DNA from: Roseateles toxinivorans
GTDB taxonomy: Bacteria > Pseudomonadota > Gammaproteobacteria > Burkholderiales > Burkholderiaceae_C
Length of the DNA: 32,344 bases
NCBI GenBank assembly: GCA_945898095.1
Contig: CAMDHE010000052.1
Coordinates: 1 to 32,344 of the forward strand
Direction of reading: 5' to 3'
The notes beneath the pieces are model-generated. The model did no database searches, was not told the DNA's origin, and was given only the letters and a program-made list of their open reading frames with translations. The position numbers were made by a program, and so were the translations under genes. This document shows positions 14,013 through 22,381 of this stretch, piece after piece (within the stretch, counting starts at the first letter, position 1; the number at the start of each line of letters is the position of its first letter).

Positions 14013-16031
14013 ATGCTCAAGTACCTGATCCTGCCCTTGCTAATGCTCGGAATTGCCACAATTGGCCATGCCGAGCCGCGTCTGATGCAACTCGCCGATG
14101 CCGGCAATCTGCGCGAGTTGAGCGAGCCGCAGATTTCTCCCGATGGGCAATGGGTCGCTTACAAGGTCACTCTCAGCGACAGCGCCAAGGACAAGCTGCT
14201 GACCGACCTCTGGATCAGCAAGACCCAGGGCGGGCAGCAACTGCGACTGACTTTTTCGGGCGATGTGAGCGGCCAGCCGCGCTGGAATCCGCAAGGGCAA
14301 TGGCTGAGTTTTCTGGCGACCCGGGGTGGCGATGAAGCCTCACGCAAGAGTGCGCAGGTCTGGCGGCTGAACCTTGCCGGTGGCGAAGCCGAAGCGCTTA
14401 CCGACATCAAGGGCGGCGTTGCCGACTATGCCTGGTCGCCCGACGGCAAGCGCATGGTGCTGGTGGTGGCCGACCCCGACCCGCGCGACGAACCCGAACA
14501 GATGCCGGGCTGGAAGCGCAAAACTTTGCCGCCGATCGTGATCGACCGCTTCCTGTTCAAGCATGACCGGGACGGTTATCTGGGGCCGCAGCAATCGCAC
14601 CTGCATGTCTTCGACGTCGCCACGGCCAAGGCGCAGCAGTTGACCGAGGGGCAATACAGCGAAAAGGCACCATCCTGGTCGCCCGACGGCCGGCAGTTGG
14701 CTTTTCTGAGTCAGCGCAAGGGTCAGGCCGACCGCAGCGAGGAAACCAGCCTTTACGTGATGGATGCGTTGCCGGGGGCTGCGGCTCGCCTGCTGGCCAG
14801 CTTCACCACCGAGGACGGCGCCTCTCCGGCCTGGAGCCCTGACGGCAGCAGGATCGCCTTCCTGGCCGGCGACGAGGTCAAGTATTCGGCTTACCAGCGC
14901 TATCGGCCGGCGGTCGTCGCCAGCGCTGGCGGACCGGTACAGCTGCTGGCCGAGGGGCTGGACCGGGGCTTCCAGGCTTCGCTGGCCTGGGCTGCCGACG
15001 GGCGCGGCCTCTACGGCATCGTCGACGATGACCGCATTTCCTATCTGGCCTATGTTCCGCTGGCTGGTACCAAGGTCGAACGGCTGACCGAGGGCCGGCG
15101 CACCTTGGCCGATCTGTCGATGGCCAGCGACGGCAGCATCGCCATGCTGGGCGGCAATGCCAAACAAGCACCCGAGGTCGAGTTGTTCAAGGCCGGGCGA
15201 TTGCAGCGCTTGTCGCACCAGAACGATGACTGGTTTGCTGGCATCCAGTTGGGGCGCACCGAAGACTTCAGCTCGACCAGCGCTGACGGCACCGAGGTCC
15301 ATGGGCTGATCACCTTGCCGCCGGCTTACCAGGCGGGCCGGCGCTACCCGACGATTTTGTTCATCCACGGCGGGCCCAATGGCCAGGACAGCCATAGCCT
15401 GCGCGCTGATTTTCCGATGCGCGAATTGCTCAGCGCGCAAGGCTATGTCGTGCTGCAGGTCAACTACCGCGGCAGCAGCGGCCGTGGTCAGGCCTTCCAG
15501 CGGGCGATTTATGCCGATTGGGGCAACAAGGAATTGCAGGATCTGCTCGGCGCCGTTGACTGGGCGGTCAAGCAAGGCTATGCCGATCCGCAGCGCCTGG
15601 CGGTGGGTGGCTGGAGCTATGGCGGCATCCTGACCAACTACCTGATTGCCAGCGACAAGCGCTTCAAGGCAGCGGTCAGCGGCGCGGGCAGTTCGAACCA
15701 GTTGAGCATGTTCGGCACCGACCAATATGCGGTGCAGTACGAGCGTGAAGTCGGCCCGCCCTGGCTGGCGCAGGAGCTCTGGATCAAGCTCTCCTACCCG
15801 TTCTTCAAGGCCGACCGGATCCAGACGCCGACGCTGTTTCTCGGCGGCCAGCAGGATTTCAATGTGCCGATCGCCGGCAGTGAGCAGATGTACCAAGCCT
15901 TGAAGATGCTCGACGTCGACACCCAGTTGGTGATCTACCCGGGCCAGTTCCACCGCCTGTCGACGCCCAGTTACCGGCGCGACGTCGAGGCACGCTTCAT
16001 CGCCTGGTTCGGCAAATACCTGAAGCCCTGA
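14013..16031 (+). CDS. Exported S9-family (prolyl oligopeptidase-type) peptidase
   Basis: This 672-residue serine peptidase resembles dipeptidyl/acylaminoacyl peptidases (S9C). A signal peptide (1-20, ending 'GHA') predicts export. Residues about 30-400 form a WD40-like TolB/PD40 beta-propeller with repeated 'SPDG' motifs ('ISPDGQWVAY', 'WSPDGKRMVL', 'WSPDGRQLAF', 'WSPDGSRIAF'). The C-terminal alpha/beta hydrolase has nucleophile Ser535 in 'GGWSYGG', Asp615 in 'GGQQDF' and His647 in 'GQFHRL', plus the oxyanion-hole 'HGGPNG' (452-457). All catalytic residues are intact. It probably cleaves short peptides in the periplasm. The ATG at 14013 is chosen for the signal peptide; an upstream in-frame extension lacks one. 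Confidence 0.9.
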   Translation: MLKYLILPLLMLGIATIGHAEPRLMQLADAGNLRELSEPQISPDGQWVAYKVTLSDSAKDKLLTDLWISKTQGGQQLRLTFSGDVSGQPRWNPQGQWLSFLATRGGDEASRKSAQVWRLNLAGGEAEALTDIKGGVADYAWSPDGKRMVLVVADPDPRDEPEQMPGWKRKTLPPIVIDRFLFKHDRDGYLGPQQSHLHVFDVATAKAQQLTEGQYSEKAPSWSPDGRQLAFLSQRKGQADRSEETSLYVMDALPGAAARLLASFTTEDGASPAWSPDGSRIAFLAGDEVKYSAYQRYRPAVVASAGGPVQLLAEGLDRGFQASLAWAADGRGLYGIVDDDRISYLAYVPLAGTKVERLTEGRRTLADLSMASDGSIAMLGGNAKQAPEVELFKAGRLQRLSHQNDDWFAGIQLGRTEDFSSTSADGTEVHGLITLPPAYQAGRRYPTILFIHGGPNGQDSHSLRADFPMRELLSAQGYVVLQVNYRGSSGRGQAFQRAIYADWGNKELQDLLGAVDWAVKQGYADPQRLAVGGWSYGGILTNYLIASDKRFKAAVSGAGSSNQLSMFGTDQYAVQYEREVGPPWLAQELWIKLSYPFFKADRIQTPTLFLGGQQDFNVPIAGSEQMYQALKMLDVDTQLVIYPGQFHRLSTPSYRRDVEARFIAWFGKYLKP

Positions 16032-16037
16032 AGCGTT

Positions 16038-16088
16038 TTATTTCGCGATCGCCGGCAGCGGCGTCAGCGTCACATTGACCTGCAGCAT
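16038..16088 (-). CDS. Possible mini-ORF or gene-end remnant (16 aa)
   Basis: The minus strand has GGAGAG (16094-16099), five bases, then an ATG opening 16 codons, MLQVNVTLTPLPAIAK, before TAA. The ribosome site is good for such a short frame. It could be a tiny gene or a remnant of a larger protein's C-terminus. It lies 54 bases downstream of the PIN-toxin gene on the same strand. No homologue is recognised. Confidence 0.2.
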   Translation of the reverse strand: MLQVNVTLTPLPAIAK

Positions 16089-16142
16089 AGATGCTCTCCT
16101 TGGCTTGGCTTGGCTTCAGCAATAAGCAGGCCTTGGCCGGCC

Positions 16143-16538
16143 TCATAGTGTCAGTACGCGCACCGCTGGTGCTATGCCCGCGGCTCGTGCATCCCTGCAA
16201 AAGTCTCGGTCAAAGGTGTGCATCAAGGCGCCACCGCAAGCAGCCAAGTGCAGCGCATCTGCAAAATCTGCGCCCTGCGCGTACCAGTCCATCGCATGGC
16301 TAAGGGCTTCGGCATCTTCGACCACGGTGTTGTCTGTCTCGAGCAGCGCCGTGAAAAATTCATGCAGTTCGGTACGGTTTTTTTTGTAGATGCTGCGTAG
16401 CACCCACTCTGTTTCAAGCAGCACCGTGCGTGAGATAAAAACGATATCGCGTGCAATCAGTTGCCGCACGATGGCCACTTGTTCTGCGTGATCGGCCACT
16501 AATGCGCGCACCAATAAATTGGTGTCAAAAGCGATCAT
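16143..16538 (-). CDS. vapC: PIN-domain toxin (VapC family)
   Basis: This 131-residue PIN-fold ribonuclease is typical in length. Acidic metal-binding residues are visible: Asp5 in 'FDTNLLVRAL', Glu42/Glu44 in 'LETEWVL', Asp91/Asp94 in 'GADFADALHLA', and Asp110/Asp112 in 'TFDRDF'. VapC-type toxins cleave tRNA or rRNA. The ATG overlaps the stop of the upstream antitoxin gene (four-base ATGA overlap), which shows translational coupling. All expected catalytic residues are present, so the toxin looks active. The specific RNA target cannot be read from the sequence. Confidence 0.88.
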   Translation of the reverse strand: MIAFDTNLLVRALVADHAEQVAIVRQLIARDIVFISRTVLLETEWVLRSIYKKNRTELHEFFTALLETDNTVVEDAEALSHAMDWYAQGADFADALHLAACGGALMHTFDRDFCRDARAAGIAPAVRVLTL

Positions 16539-16810
16539 CGGCTGCGCTTTTCAGATGCCACCCAGTCCGCGCTGACATCGACCGGCTTGCAAAGCGCTTC
16601 AATCGGAATCGCCGGGCCCTTGTGCTTAAGCATTCCGATCAGGTCGGCCAGGTTGCGCCCGGTTTTCTTGGTCACCGCTTTGAGCGTAACGCCTGAAGCG
16701 CTGGACACCAGACTCAACTCAGTGCCGGCATCCCACTTCAGTTCGTCCCTGATTTCCTTGGGGATGACGAGTTGCCCCTTGCTGGACAGGGTGATGTTGG
16801 CAACAGACAT
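16535..16810 (-). CDS. vapB: AbrB/SpoVT-type antitoxin (VapB-like)
   Basis: This 91-residue antitoxin has an N-terminal AbrB/MazE swapped-hairpin DNA-binding domain ('ITLSSKGQLVIPKEIRDEL', about 6-24) and a C-terminal tail that should wrap the PIN toxin ('LADLIGMLKHKG' region). GGAG eight bases upstream supports the ATG at 16810; the longer open frame upstream is not expected to be translated. It should bind and repress its own promoter and neutralise the toxin. The module sits downstream of rplY's terminator and is transcribed in the same direction. Confidence 0.86.
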   Translation of the reverse strand: MSVANITLSSKGQLVIPKEIRDELKWDAGTELSLVSSASGVTLKAVTKKTGRNLADLIGMLKHKGPAIPIEALCKPVDVSADWVASEKRSR

Positions 16811-16826
16811 GGATAAGTCTCCGAAG

Positions 16827-16844
16827 GTAAGCCAAAAAGTAAGC
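16827..16844 (-). promoter_or_regulatory. Candidate operator of the VapBC-like module (direct repeat)
   Basis: GTAAGC occurs at 16827-16832 and again at 16839-16844, 12 bases apart, just upstream of the antitoxin ribosome site. Antitoxins of this type often bind repeated sites by their own promoter. The site is only a candidate. Confidence 0.25.
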
Positions 16845-16948
16845 TCTATTGTCAGCCGGTCCCGGAAGGAATGCAAGCTGCAGACATTTCGCTGCAAGAA
16901 AGGGTGGCCCGACCGCGACCCTGTGATCTGCCGGTGTCCCCATAGACG

Positions 16949-16974
16949 AAAAAAAGGCCCCGAAGGGCCTTTTC
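16949..16974 (-). terminator. Rho-independent terminator of rplY
   Basis: An eight-base perfect stem (AAAGGCCC at 16953-16960 with GGGCCTTT at 16965-16972) and a four-base loop are followed, in the minus direction, by a run of T (A-run at 16949-16955). It lies about 20 bases past the rplY stop and fits the standard form. Confidence 0.9.
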
Positions 16975-16993
16975 GATGTAAGCCAGGGTTGGC

Positions 16994-17614
16994 TTATTTC
17001 TTCTTCTTGCCCTTGGTGGCTTCAACCACAGGCGCTGCGGCCACGATAACTTCTTCAGCTGCCGGATCGATGGCCGTGGCGATGGCCGGGTTCGGCTTGC
17101 CGTGAACCACGACCTTGATGCCGTCAGCCAGCTTGATGTCGCTGATATGCAGCGATTGACCGCGAACCAAGCCGCTCAGGTCGACCTGGATGAACTCGGG
17201 CAGTTGCTGCGCCAGGCAGGTGATGGCCAGTTCGGTCATTACATGGTTGACCGTGCATGAATCGAGCTTGACGGCAGGCGACACATCTTCACCGACGAAG
17301 TGCAAAGGCACCTTCTTGGTGATCTTGGTCGTGCTGTCGACACGCTGGAAGTCGGTGTGCAGAACTTGCGGCTTGTACGGGTGCATCTGGAAGTCACGCA
17401 ACAGCACTTGCTCGGTTTTGCCATTCAGTTCCATCTCGAGGATGGTGCTGTGGAAGGCTTCCTTCTTCAAGGCATGGAACAAGGCGTTGTGGTCCATTTC
17501 GATCATGGCAGCGTCACCGGCACCAAAAACGATACCGGGAACCCGGCCAGCGACGCGCAGGCGGCGGCTCGCTCCGGTCCCCTGCAACTTGCGCTCAAAA
17601 GCTGTAAATTTCAT
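16994..17614 (-). CDS. rplY: 50S ribosomal protein L25/general stress protein Ctc
   Basis: This 206-residue protein is the long Ctc/TL5 form of L25, which binds 5S rRNA. The N-terminal L25 domain (1-~95) begins '[20 protein letters not shown]'. The C-terminal beta domain contains '[19 protein letters not shown]' and '[14 protein letters not shown]'. A lysine-rich end ('KGKKKK') follows an Ala/Val-rich linker, as in betaproteobacterial homologues. The ATG at 17614 is chosen for its conserved start and GGAG six bases upstream. It follows prs, the usual order in betaproteobacteria, and ends in a strong terminator. The pth gene that commonly follows is absent here. Confidence 0.95.
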   Translation of the reverse strand: MKFTAFERKLQGTGASRRLRVAGRVPGIVFGAGDAAMIEMDHNALFHALKKEAFHSTILEMELNGKTEQVLLRDFQMHPYKPQVLHTDFQRVDSTTKITKKVPLHFVGEDVSPAVKLDSCTVNHVMTELAITCLAQQLPEFIQVDLSGLVRGQSLHISDIKLADGIKVVVHGKPNPAIATAIDPAAEEVIVAAAPVVEATKGKKKK

Positions 17615-17762
17615 GAAATGCTCCAATTGGAAAGGGCGCCCGCGACCAGACTGCCCAGATTGTGCAACCTTGCGGCTGCGGCTTGATCGGCTGCCCCGGT
17701 ATTACCGAGACCGCCGGTTTTCGAAAATTCGTTGCTTTGATCCGTTTAACTGCTTGCAGTTG

Positions 17763-17900
17763 CGGAGCCTAATTAGAAGTTGTTGTTCTGCTCCGTTCGC
17801 ATGTATTCCATGCGCGGAGCGTAGTTAAAAGTTGTTGTTCTGCTCCGTTCGCATGTATTCCATGCGCGGAGCCTAATTTAGAAATTGTTGTTTTGCTCCG
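17763..17900 (-). repeat. 52-bp tandem repeat overlapping the 3' end of prs
   Basis: CGGAG starts at 17763, 17815 and 17867, giving a 52-bp period and about 2.6 copies. On the minus strand the two downstream copies each contain a short frame reading 'MEYMRTEQNNNF' then a stop, and the upstream partial copy is the real end of prs ('SEQNNNF' and stop). Each full unit also holds a hairpin, CTCCG..CGCATG/CATGCG..CGGAG. The unit has therefore arisen from, or inserted at, the prs terminus. Copies differ by only a few bases, so the expansion is recent. Confidence 0.85.
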
Positions 17901-18840
17901 AAAAAAGCGAAGTCACCGACTCCCCGTCAGAAATCCGCCTGATCGTTTCAGCAAACAGGAAAGCGACTGACAGTTGGCGGATCTTGGTGCAGGCGCGGGC
18001 GGCATCGCTCAAGGGAATCGTGTTGGTGATCACCACTTCGTCGACCTGCGACTTGGCGATCCTGCTGATCGCCGGGCCGGACAGAATCGGATGGGTGCAA
18101 TAGGCGAAAACGCTCTGGGCGCCGCGGTCCTTCAGCACTTCGGCAGCCTTGACCAGGGTGCCTGCGGTATCGATCATGTCGTCCATGATCACGCAATTGC
18201 GGCCGTCGATCTCGCCGATCACATGCATCACTTCAGACACATTGGCAGCCGAACGGCGTTTGTCGATGATGGCCAGATCGCAGCCGAGTTGTTTGGCCAG
18301 CGCGCGAGCACGCACGACACCACCGACATCGGGGCTCACCACCACCAGGTTCGAGTAGTTGCGTGCCTTCAGGTCAGACAGCAACACCGGCGAAGCGTAG
18401 ATATTGTCGACCGGAATATCGAAAAATCCCTGGATCTGGTCGGCATGCAGGTCCATCGTCAGCAAGCGTTCGACGCCGACGGTTTCCAGCAGATTGGCTA
18501 CCACCCTGGCGCTGATCGGCACCCGGGTCGAGCGCGGGCGGCGGTCCTGACGGGCATAGCCGAAATAGGGAATCACTGCGGTGATGCGCCGAACGCTGGC
18601 GCGTTTCAGGGCATCGACCATGATCAGCAATTCCATCAGGTTTTCGTTGGTCGGCGCGCAAGTGGGCTGGATCACGAAGACATCACGGGCGCGGACGTTC
18701 TGCTGGATCTCGACGGTTACTTCACCATCGGAAAAGCGACCGACTACGGCTTTGCCGAGCTCGACGCCCAGATGCGAAACGATTTCCTGCGACAGCGCCG
18801 GGTTGGCGTTACCTGTGAAGAGGACGGTATTCAGCAACAC
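17878..18840 (-). CDS. prs: Ribose-phosphate pyrophosphokinase (PRPP synthase)
   Basis: This 320-residue class I PRPP synthase makes 5-phosphoribosyl diphosphate from ribose-5-phosphate and ATP for nucleotide, His, Trp and NAD synthesis. Motifs are 'GRFSDGEV' (34-41), the flexible catalytic loop '[15 protein letters not shown]' (92-106), and the PRPP-binding '[13 protein letters not shown]' (217-229). The start is a GTG at 18840 with AAGGA about seven bases upstream. The C-terminus carries five or so residues ('QNNNF') beyond the usual end, encoded by the first unit of a 52-bp repeat. It lies between tRNA-Gln and rplY, as expected in this group. Confidence 0.95.
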   Translation of the reverse strand: MLLNTVLFTGNANPALSQEIVSHLGVELGKAVVGRFSDGEVTVEIQQNVRARDVFVIQPTCAPTNENLMELLIMVDALKRASVRRITAVIPYFGYARQDRRPRSTRVPISARVVANLLETVGVERLLTMDLHADQIQGFFDIPVDNIYASPVLLSDLKARNYSNLVVVSPDVGGVVRARALAKQLGCDLAIIDKRRSAANVSEVMHVIGEIDGRNCVIMDDMIDTAGTLVKAAEVLKDRGAQSVFAYCTHPILSGPAISRIAKSQVDEVVITNTIPLSDAARACTKIRQLSVAFLFAETIRRISDGESVTSLFSEQNNNF

Positions 18841-18858
18841 AAGCCATCCTTCAAACTA

Positions 18859-18880
18859 AGGACAAGTGGTCAGTTGTCCT
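18859..18880 (-). promoter_or_regulatory. Inverted repeat just upstream of prs
   Basis: AGGACAA (18859-18865) and TTGTCCT (18874-18880) form a perfect seven-base inverted repeat about 18 bases before the GTG start. It may be a leader hairpin or an operator. It resembles no operator that I can name. Confidence 0.35.
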
Positions 18881-18973
18881 GTTTCCAAACATTGCCCCGA
18901 GGTGCCGCGAGCGGCCTTGCCCCGAGAGGCACAGAAAATCTTGGGGCGGCCCGATGATTTCCTGGTAATTTTC

Positions 18974-19050
18974 TGGCAGGGGAAGAAGGATTCGAACCTT
19001 CGCATGACGGAATCAAAATCCGTTGCCTTAACCAACTTGGCGACTCCCCT
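18974..19050 (-). tRNA. tRNA-Gln (anticodon TTG)
   Basis: A complete cloverleaf is visible on the minus strand: acceptor AGGGGAG pairs with TTCCCCT (one G-T), D-loop 'AGTTGGTTAAGG', anticodon stem ACGGA/TCCGT with loop TTTTGAT, and T-arm 'GGTTCGAATCC'. The anticodon TTG is at 19016-19014. The encoded 3' end is GCCA. Only 39 bases separate it from ispE, and prs follows 133 bases later, so it is probably co-transcribed with ispE or has a promoter inside it. Confidence 0.97.
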
Positions 19051-19089
19051 ACACAGGACACAGCAGAGCTGCTGCACCCTATAACTTTT

Positions 19090-20034
19090 TCAATCTGCGG
19101 ACCAACCTTGCAGCGGGTGCCGATCCAGACTGTTGCATGTCTTTCCAATCCATCCCGCAGGTAAATCCTGCGAAAACAAGGGCTGGTCGGACAGGCTTGC
19201 TTCATCTTCAATTCTTGCAAATACCGCGCTGCCTGAGCCCGTCATCCGGCTGTTGCCGAACCGGTCCTTCAGCATTGCCAAGGCCTGAACAACCTCTTCG
19301 CAGCAAGCTTCGGCGGGTTTTTGCAGATCATTTCTACCAAAACCAGCGCTCAAAACCTTCGCGTAACTGTCGTCAAACCCATCAAGTCCTGCCGCTGACG
19401 ACTTGTCCGGCTCCAGGTCCTGACTGTATGCAGGAAAGCCCGCAACTATAGCCAAAAAATCAGATCTTGCCAAGAGAGGACTGGAAAAAATTTCACGCGT
19501 CGAGATGCCTTGCGCGGGTTTGAGCAAGGCAAATCGCTGCTGCGGCAACTTGATCGGGTGCAGGATTTCGCCGATGCCTTCGACCAGGGCATTTTGACCA
19601 CCGATAAAAAATGGCACATCGGCACCAAGCTGCAGTCCCAGTTCGAGCAATTTCCTGCGCGGCCAGCGCAGTCCCCAGAGCCGGTTCAAGGCCAGCAGCG
19701 TCGATGCGGCATCGGAAGAACCACCCCCCATGCCGGCACCGGCAGGCAGATTTTTTTCGATCTGTATATCGACGCCGAACTTGCAGCCGCTCTGCTGCTG
19801 CAGCAGACGCGCGGCACGCAGGCATAAATCATCCGGGGGCAGACAATCGCTGCAGGGCCCGCTGTCATGGCGTTGCAAGCGGCCATCGCTGCGGATCTCG
19901 AAATGCAGCCGGTCGGCCCAGTCGATCAGGGCGAAGATCGATTGCAGCAGGTGGTAGCCATCGGCCCGCTTGCCCACCACATGCAAAAAGAGATTGATCT
20001 TGGCGGGCGCCGGGACATCGTAGAGCGCTTGCAT
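19090..20034 (-). CDS. ispE: 4-diphosphocytidyl-2-C-methyl-D-erythritol kinase
   Basis: This 314-residue GHMP-family kinase phosphorylates CDP-methylerythritol in the MEP pathway of isoprenoid synthesis. Visible motifs are the N-terminal 'PAPAKINLFLHV' (8-19) with Lys12, the ATP loop 'LPAGAGMGGGSSDA' (96-109), 'GADVPFF' (137-143) with catalytic Asp139, and the C-terminal 'MTGSGSAVF'. Length is a little over usual because of an extended C-terminus. The ATG at 20034 lies one base after the lolB stop, indicating an operon. It is the standard neighbour of lolB and prs. Confidence 0.94.
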   Translation of the reverse strand: MQALYDVPAPAKINLFLHVVGKRADGYHLLQSIFALIDWADRLHFEIRSDGRLQRHDSGPCSDCLPPDDLCLRAARLLQQQSGCKFGVDIQIEKNLPAGAGMGGGSSDAASTLLALNRLWGLRWPRRKLLELGLQLGADVPFFIGGQNALVEGIGEILHPIKLPQQRFALLKPAQGISTREIFSSPLLARSDFLAIVAGFPAYSQDLEPDKSSAAGLDGFDDSYAKVLSAGFGRNDLQKPAEACCEEVVQALAMLKDRFGNSRMTGSGSAVFARIEDEASLSDQPLFSQDLPAGWIGKTCNSLDRHPLQGWSAD

Positions 20035-20035
20035 T

Positions 20036-20563
20036 TCAGGGCTCGATCCGCGCGCGCAGCGTGACCACAGGAGCGGCAATCCTGGTTGCAACGATCAGCC
20101 GCTCGGCGCTACGCGACAGGTCGATCTGCCAGCCCAGTTGTTCGAAGCCGCTGCCGGCGTTTGATCGACTGGCGGCTTGCGGCCAGGGCCGGCCTTGCAG
20201 CCAGTCAAACAGCGCAGCGACCGGAATCGCTTCGCCCAGCAATTCGCGCGTCAAAGCGTCGAGGTCAGCAAAGCGACGCTGATCCTCTTGCGTTTGCAGC
20301 AGTACCTCGCCTTCGCTCCAGCTCGCGCGCGCCAGCAGGCTGCCCAGCGGTGTACTCAATTCCAGCTGACCCGCATTGGGGCTGCCGCTGAGTTCGAAAC
20401 CGGCGTTGCCGCCCGCAGCCTTGCCGCTGTCGCCAGCCACTTGTACGCTGATCCTGCCGCTCAAGCGCAGATCAGACGGGTTGCCCGGTTCGGACTTTTG
20501 CCGCTGCAAGCCGGCACAGGCGCTCAACAACAATGCTGCCCCCAGCAGCAGCGGCAACTTCAT
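20036..20563 (-). CDS. lolB: Outer-membrane lipoprotein receptor LolB
   Basis: This 175-residue protein carries a lipoprotein signal with lipobox LSAC and lipidated Cys16. The mature part has 'LRLSGRISVQV', 'NAGFELSG' and 'ELSTPLGSLLARASWS', characteristic of LolB, which accepts lipoproteins from LolA and inserts them in the outer membrane. Its start overlaps the stop of the TPR gene by four bases (ATGA). It heads directly into ispE. Family identity rests on sequence and on the conserved order. Confidence 0.88.
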   Translation of the reverse strand: MKLPLLLGAALLLSACAGLQRQKSEPGNPSDLRLSGRISVQVAGDSGKAAGGNAGFELSGSPNAGQLELSTPLGSLLARASWSEGEVLLQTQEDQRRFADLDALTRELLGEAIPVAALFDWLQGRPWPQAASRSNAGSGFEQLGWQIDLSRSAERLIVATRIAAPVVTLRARIEP

Positions 20564-22305
20564 GGTTTGACTTTCAACCTGGTCATCGTTTCGATCAGGG
20601 TTTCGTTGCGAGGATCGCTCCTGGCGCCTTCCTGCCAGACCTTGCGGGCCTCGTCCTGGGCGCCGCTGGCCCACAGCAATTCGCCCAGATGTGCGGCGAT
20701 GTCGGCATCGGGCCGCGAGCTGTAGGCCTGGCGAACCAGCCGCAAAGCTTCGGCAAGATTGCCTGCCCGGTACTCGACCCAGCCCATGCTGTCGACGATA
20801 AAGGGCTCGGCCGGCGCATAGGTCAGCGCCTTGGCGATCAATTCGCGCGCTTCATCGATGCGCAGATTGCGCTCGGCCAGCGAAAAACCCAAAGCGTTAT
20901 AAGCATGGTAATGGTCGGGTTTGAGCTTGGTGACGCGCTTGAGCGTGGCTTCCATCTCATCGAGCAGACCGAGTTTTTCGGCCATCATCGATTGCTCGTA
21001 AAGCATGTCAGCGTCATCAGGGAAGCGTTCGTTGGCCCTCACCAGCAATTCGTAAGCCGCGCGCCAGTCGCGTGCTTCGCGCAGCAGTTGTGATTCGGCC
21101 ATGAATTTCGCATGGGTCGCTTCGGCGGTCTGCTCGGGCAGAGCCTGGATGATTTTCCTGGCCTCGGCCAAGCGGCCTTGCTTGGCCAGCAATGAAGCGC
21201 GGCGGAACTGCGCTTCGACCAGGCGTTGCGGGCTGTCCACCTTCATCAGCCAGGCCTCGGCAGCTTTGAGATCACCGCGGATCTCGGCTACCTGAGCCAG
21301 CATCAGCCAGGCTTGCTGGCGCGATGCATCGAGTTCCTTGGCCAGGCCTTCGCTGCCTTCGAGGCGTTGCAGATATTCGCGCAGCGCAGGCTCGGCAGCC
21401 TCGGGACGACGCAATTCGAGCTCCAGAGCGCCGAGCCCGAACCAGGCTTCCACCACGGCCGGGGCGGCCATCGTGATCAGCCGGAATTCCCTGACAGCTT
21501 CGGCAATCCGCTGCGCGCGAGCCAAGGCCCTTGCATAGGCCAGCCGCAGTTTATGGTTGTCGGCCTGTGCCTGAAGCCTGGCGGTCACCAGCGTTTCGGC
21601 GCCGGGCTGGCTCGGCATCAATTCGAGCGCGAGTTGCATCGGTTCGTCGGACTTCGGCACCATGGTTTCGACCTCATAGGTGAAGTCGAGTGCCTGCCTG
21701 GTCTCGCCGGCCAGCAGCGCGAGCCGCGCCAAAGTGAGCTTGGCTGCCAGCTTGGTCTCTGGCCGGGTTGCGGCGCTCAGCAACAAGGGGCTGAGGACCT
21801 TGTAGACCAGCTTGGGCTCGGCCGCTTGCTGGAACAAGATCGGCAGCGACACCAGCACACCACCGCGCTGATCCTTGGCGGTGACGGCGAGCAGCGCGCG
21901 CAAGGGCTCGATTGCTTCGGCAGGCCGGTTCAGTAAGGCCAGCAACTGCAGCGTGGTTTTGCTCGCCTCGATCGAGCCGGGAATCGCCTCGCGCCAGGCT
22001 TTGGCTGCGATCAAGGCCTGATCGCCAGCGCGGGCCTGGATGGCGATCGTCACGACGCGCTGGAACAGCACCTCGTCATGGGTACGCCGCGCGGCGTCGA
22101 GCAGCACCTGGAAAGCCACGCCCGGTTGGCCCGAGCGCAACTCCATTTCGCCCACCAGCAGCTGATAGAACAGCGGCGCATCCATCTCGGAATTGGCTGG
22201 CGTTGCTGCTGCACTGTCGACCTTGGTGCCGGTGGTGCTCGCCAGTGCGCAGCCTGCGATCAAGCTTGCGGCCAGGAAGGCGATGCGGCTGAAATGCTTT
22301 GGCAT
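20560..22305 (-). CDS. TPR-repeat lipoprotein
   Basis: This 581-residue protein has a lipoprotein signal ('SLIAGC', Cys19) and a long series of tetratricopeptide-like helical pairs, clearest in the C-terminal half ('[22 protein letters not shown]', '[20 protein letters not shown]'). TPR arrays mediate protein-protein contact; this one is probably on the periplasmic side of the outer membrane. The ATG at 22305 has AGGAA six bases before it. A TPR gene preceding lolB and divergent from mutM is the usual arrangement in betaproteobacteria. The 76-base gap to mutM must hold both promoters. Its precise partner is unknown; a link with envelope biogenesis is inference. Confidence 0.85.
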   Translation of the reverse strand: MPKHFSRIAFLAASLIAGCALASTTGTKVDSAAATPANSEMDAPLFYQLLVGEMELRSGQPGVAFQVLLDAARRTHDEVLFQRVVTIAIQARAGDQALIAAKAWREAIPGSIEASKTTLQLLALLNRPAEAIEPLRALLAVTAKDQRGGVLVSLPILFQQAAEPKLVYKVLSPLLLSAATRPETKLAAKLTLARLALLAGETRQALDFTYEVETMVPKSDEPMQLALELMPSQPGAETLVTARLQAQADNHKLRLAYARALARAQRIAEAVREFRLITMAAPAVVEAWFGLGALELELRRPEAAEPALREYLQRLEGSEGLAKELDASRQQAWLMLAQVAEIRGDLKAAEAWLMKVDSPQRLVEAQFRRASLLAKQGRLAEARKIIQALPEQTAEATHAKFMAESQLLREARDWRAAYELLVRANERFPDDADMLYEQSMMAEKLGLLDEMEATLKRVTKLKPDHYHAYNALGFSLAERNLRIDEARELIAKALTYAPAEPFIVDSMGWVEYRAGNLAEALRLVRQAYSSRPDADIAAHLGELLWASGAQDEARKVWQEGARSDPRNETLIETMTRLKVKP

Positions 22306-22381
22306 TGATGGTTCCTGCGTGAATATGCTGCCGGCTTCGAAGCGGAGCTGGCCGGCCATTCTGCCCCGATATCATGCGAGC

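Noticed and set aside
14340-15953. Long reverse open frame opposite the S9 peptidase
   Set aside because: The forward peptidase has all catalytic motifs; the reverse product has no ribosome site or domain.
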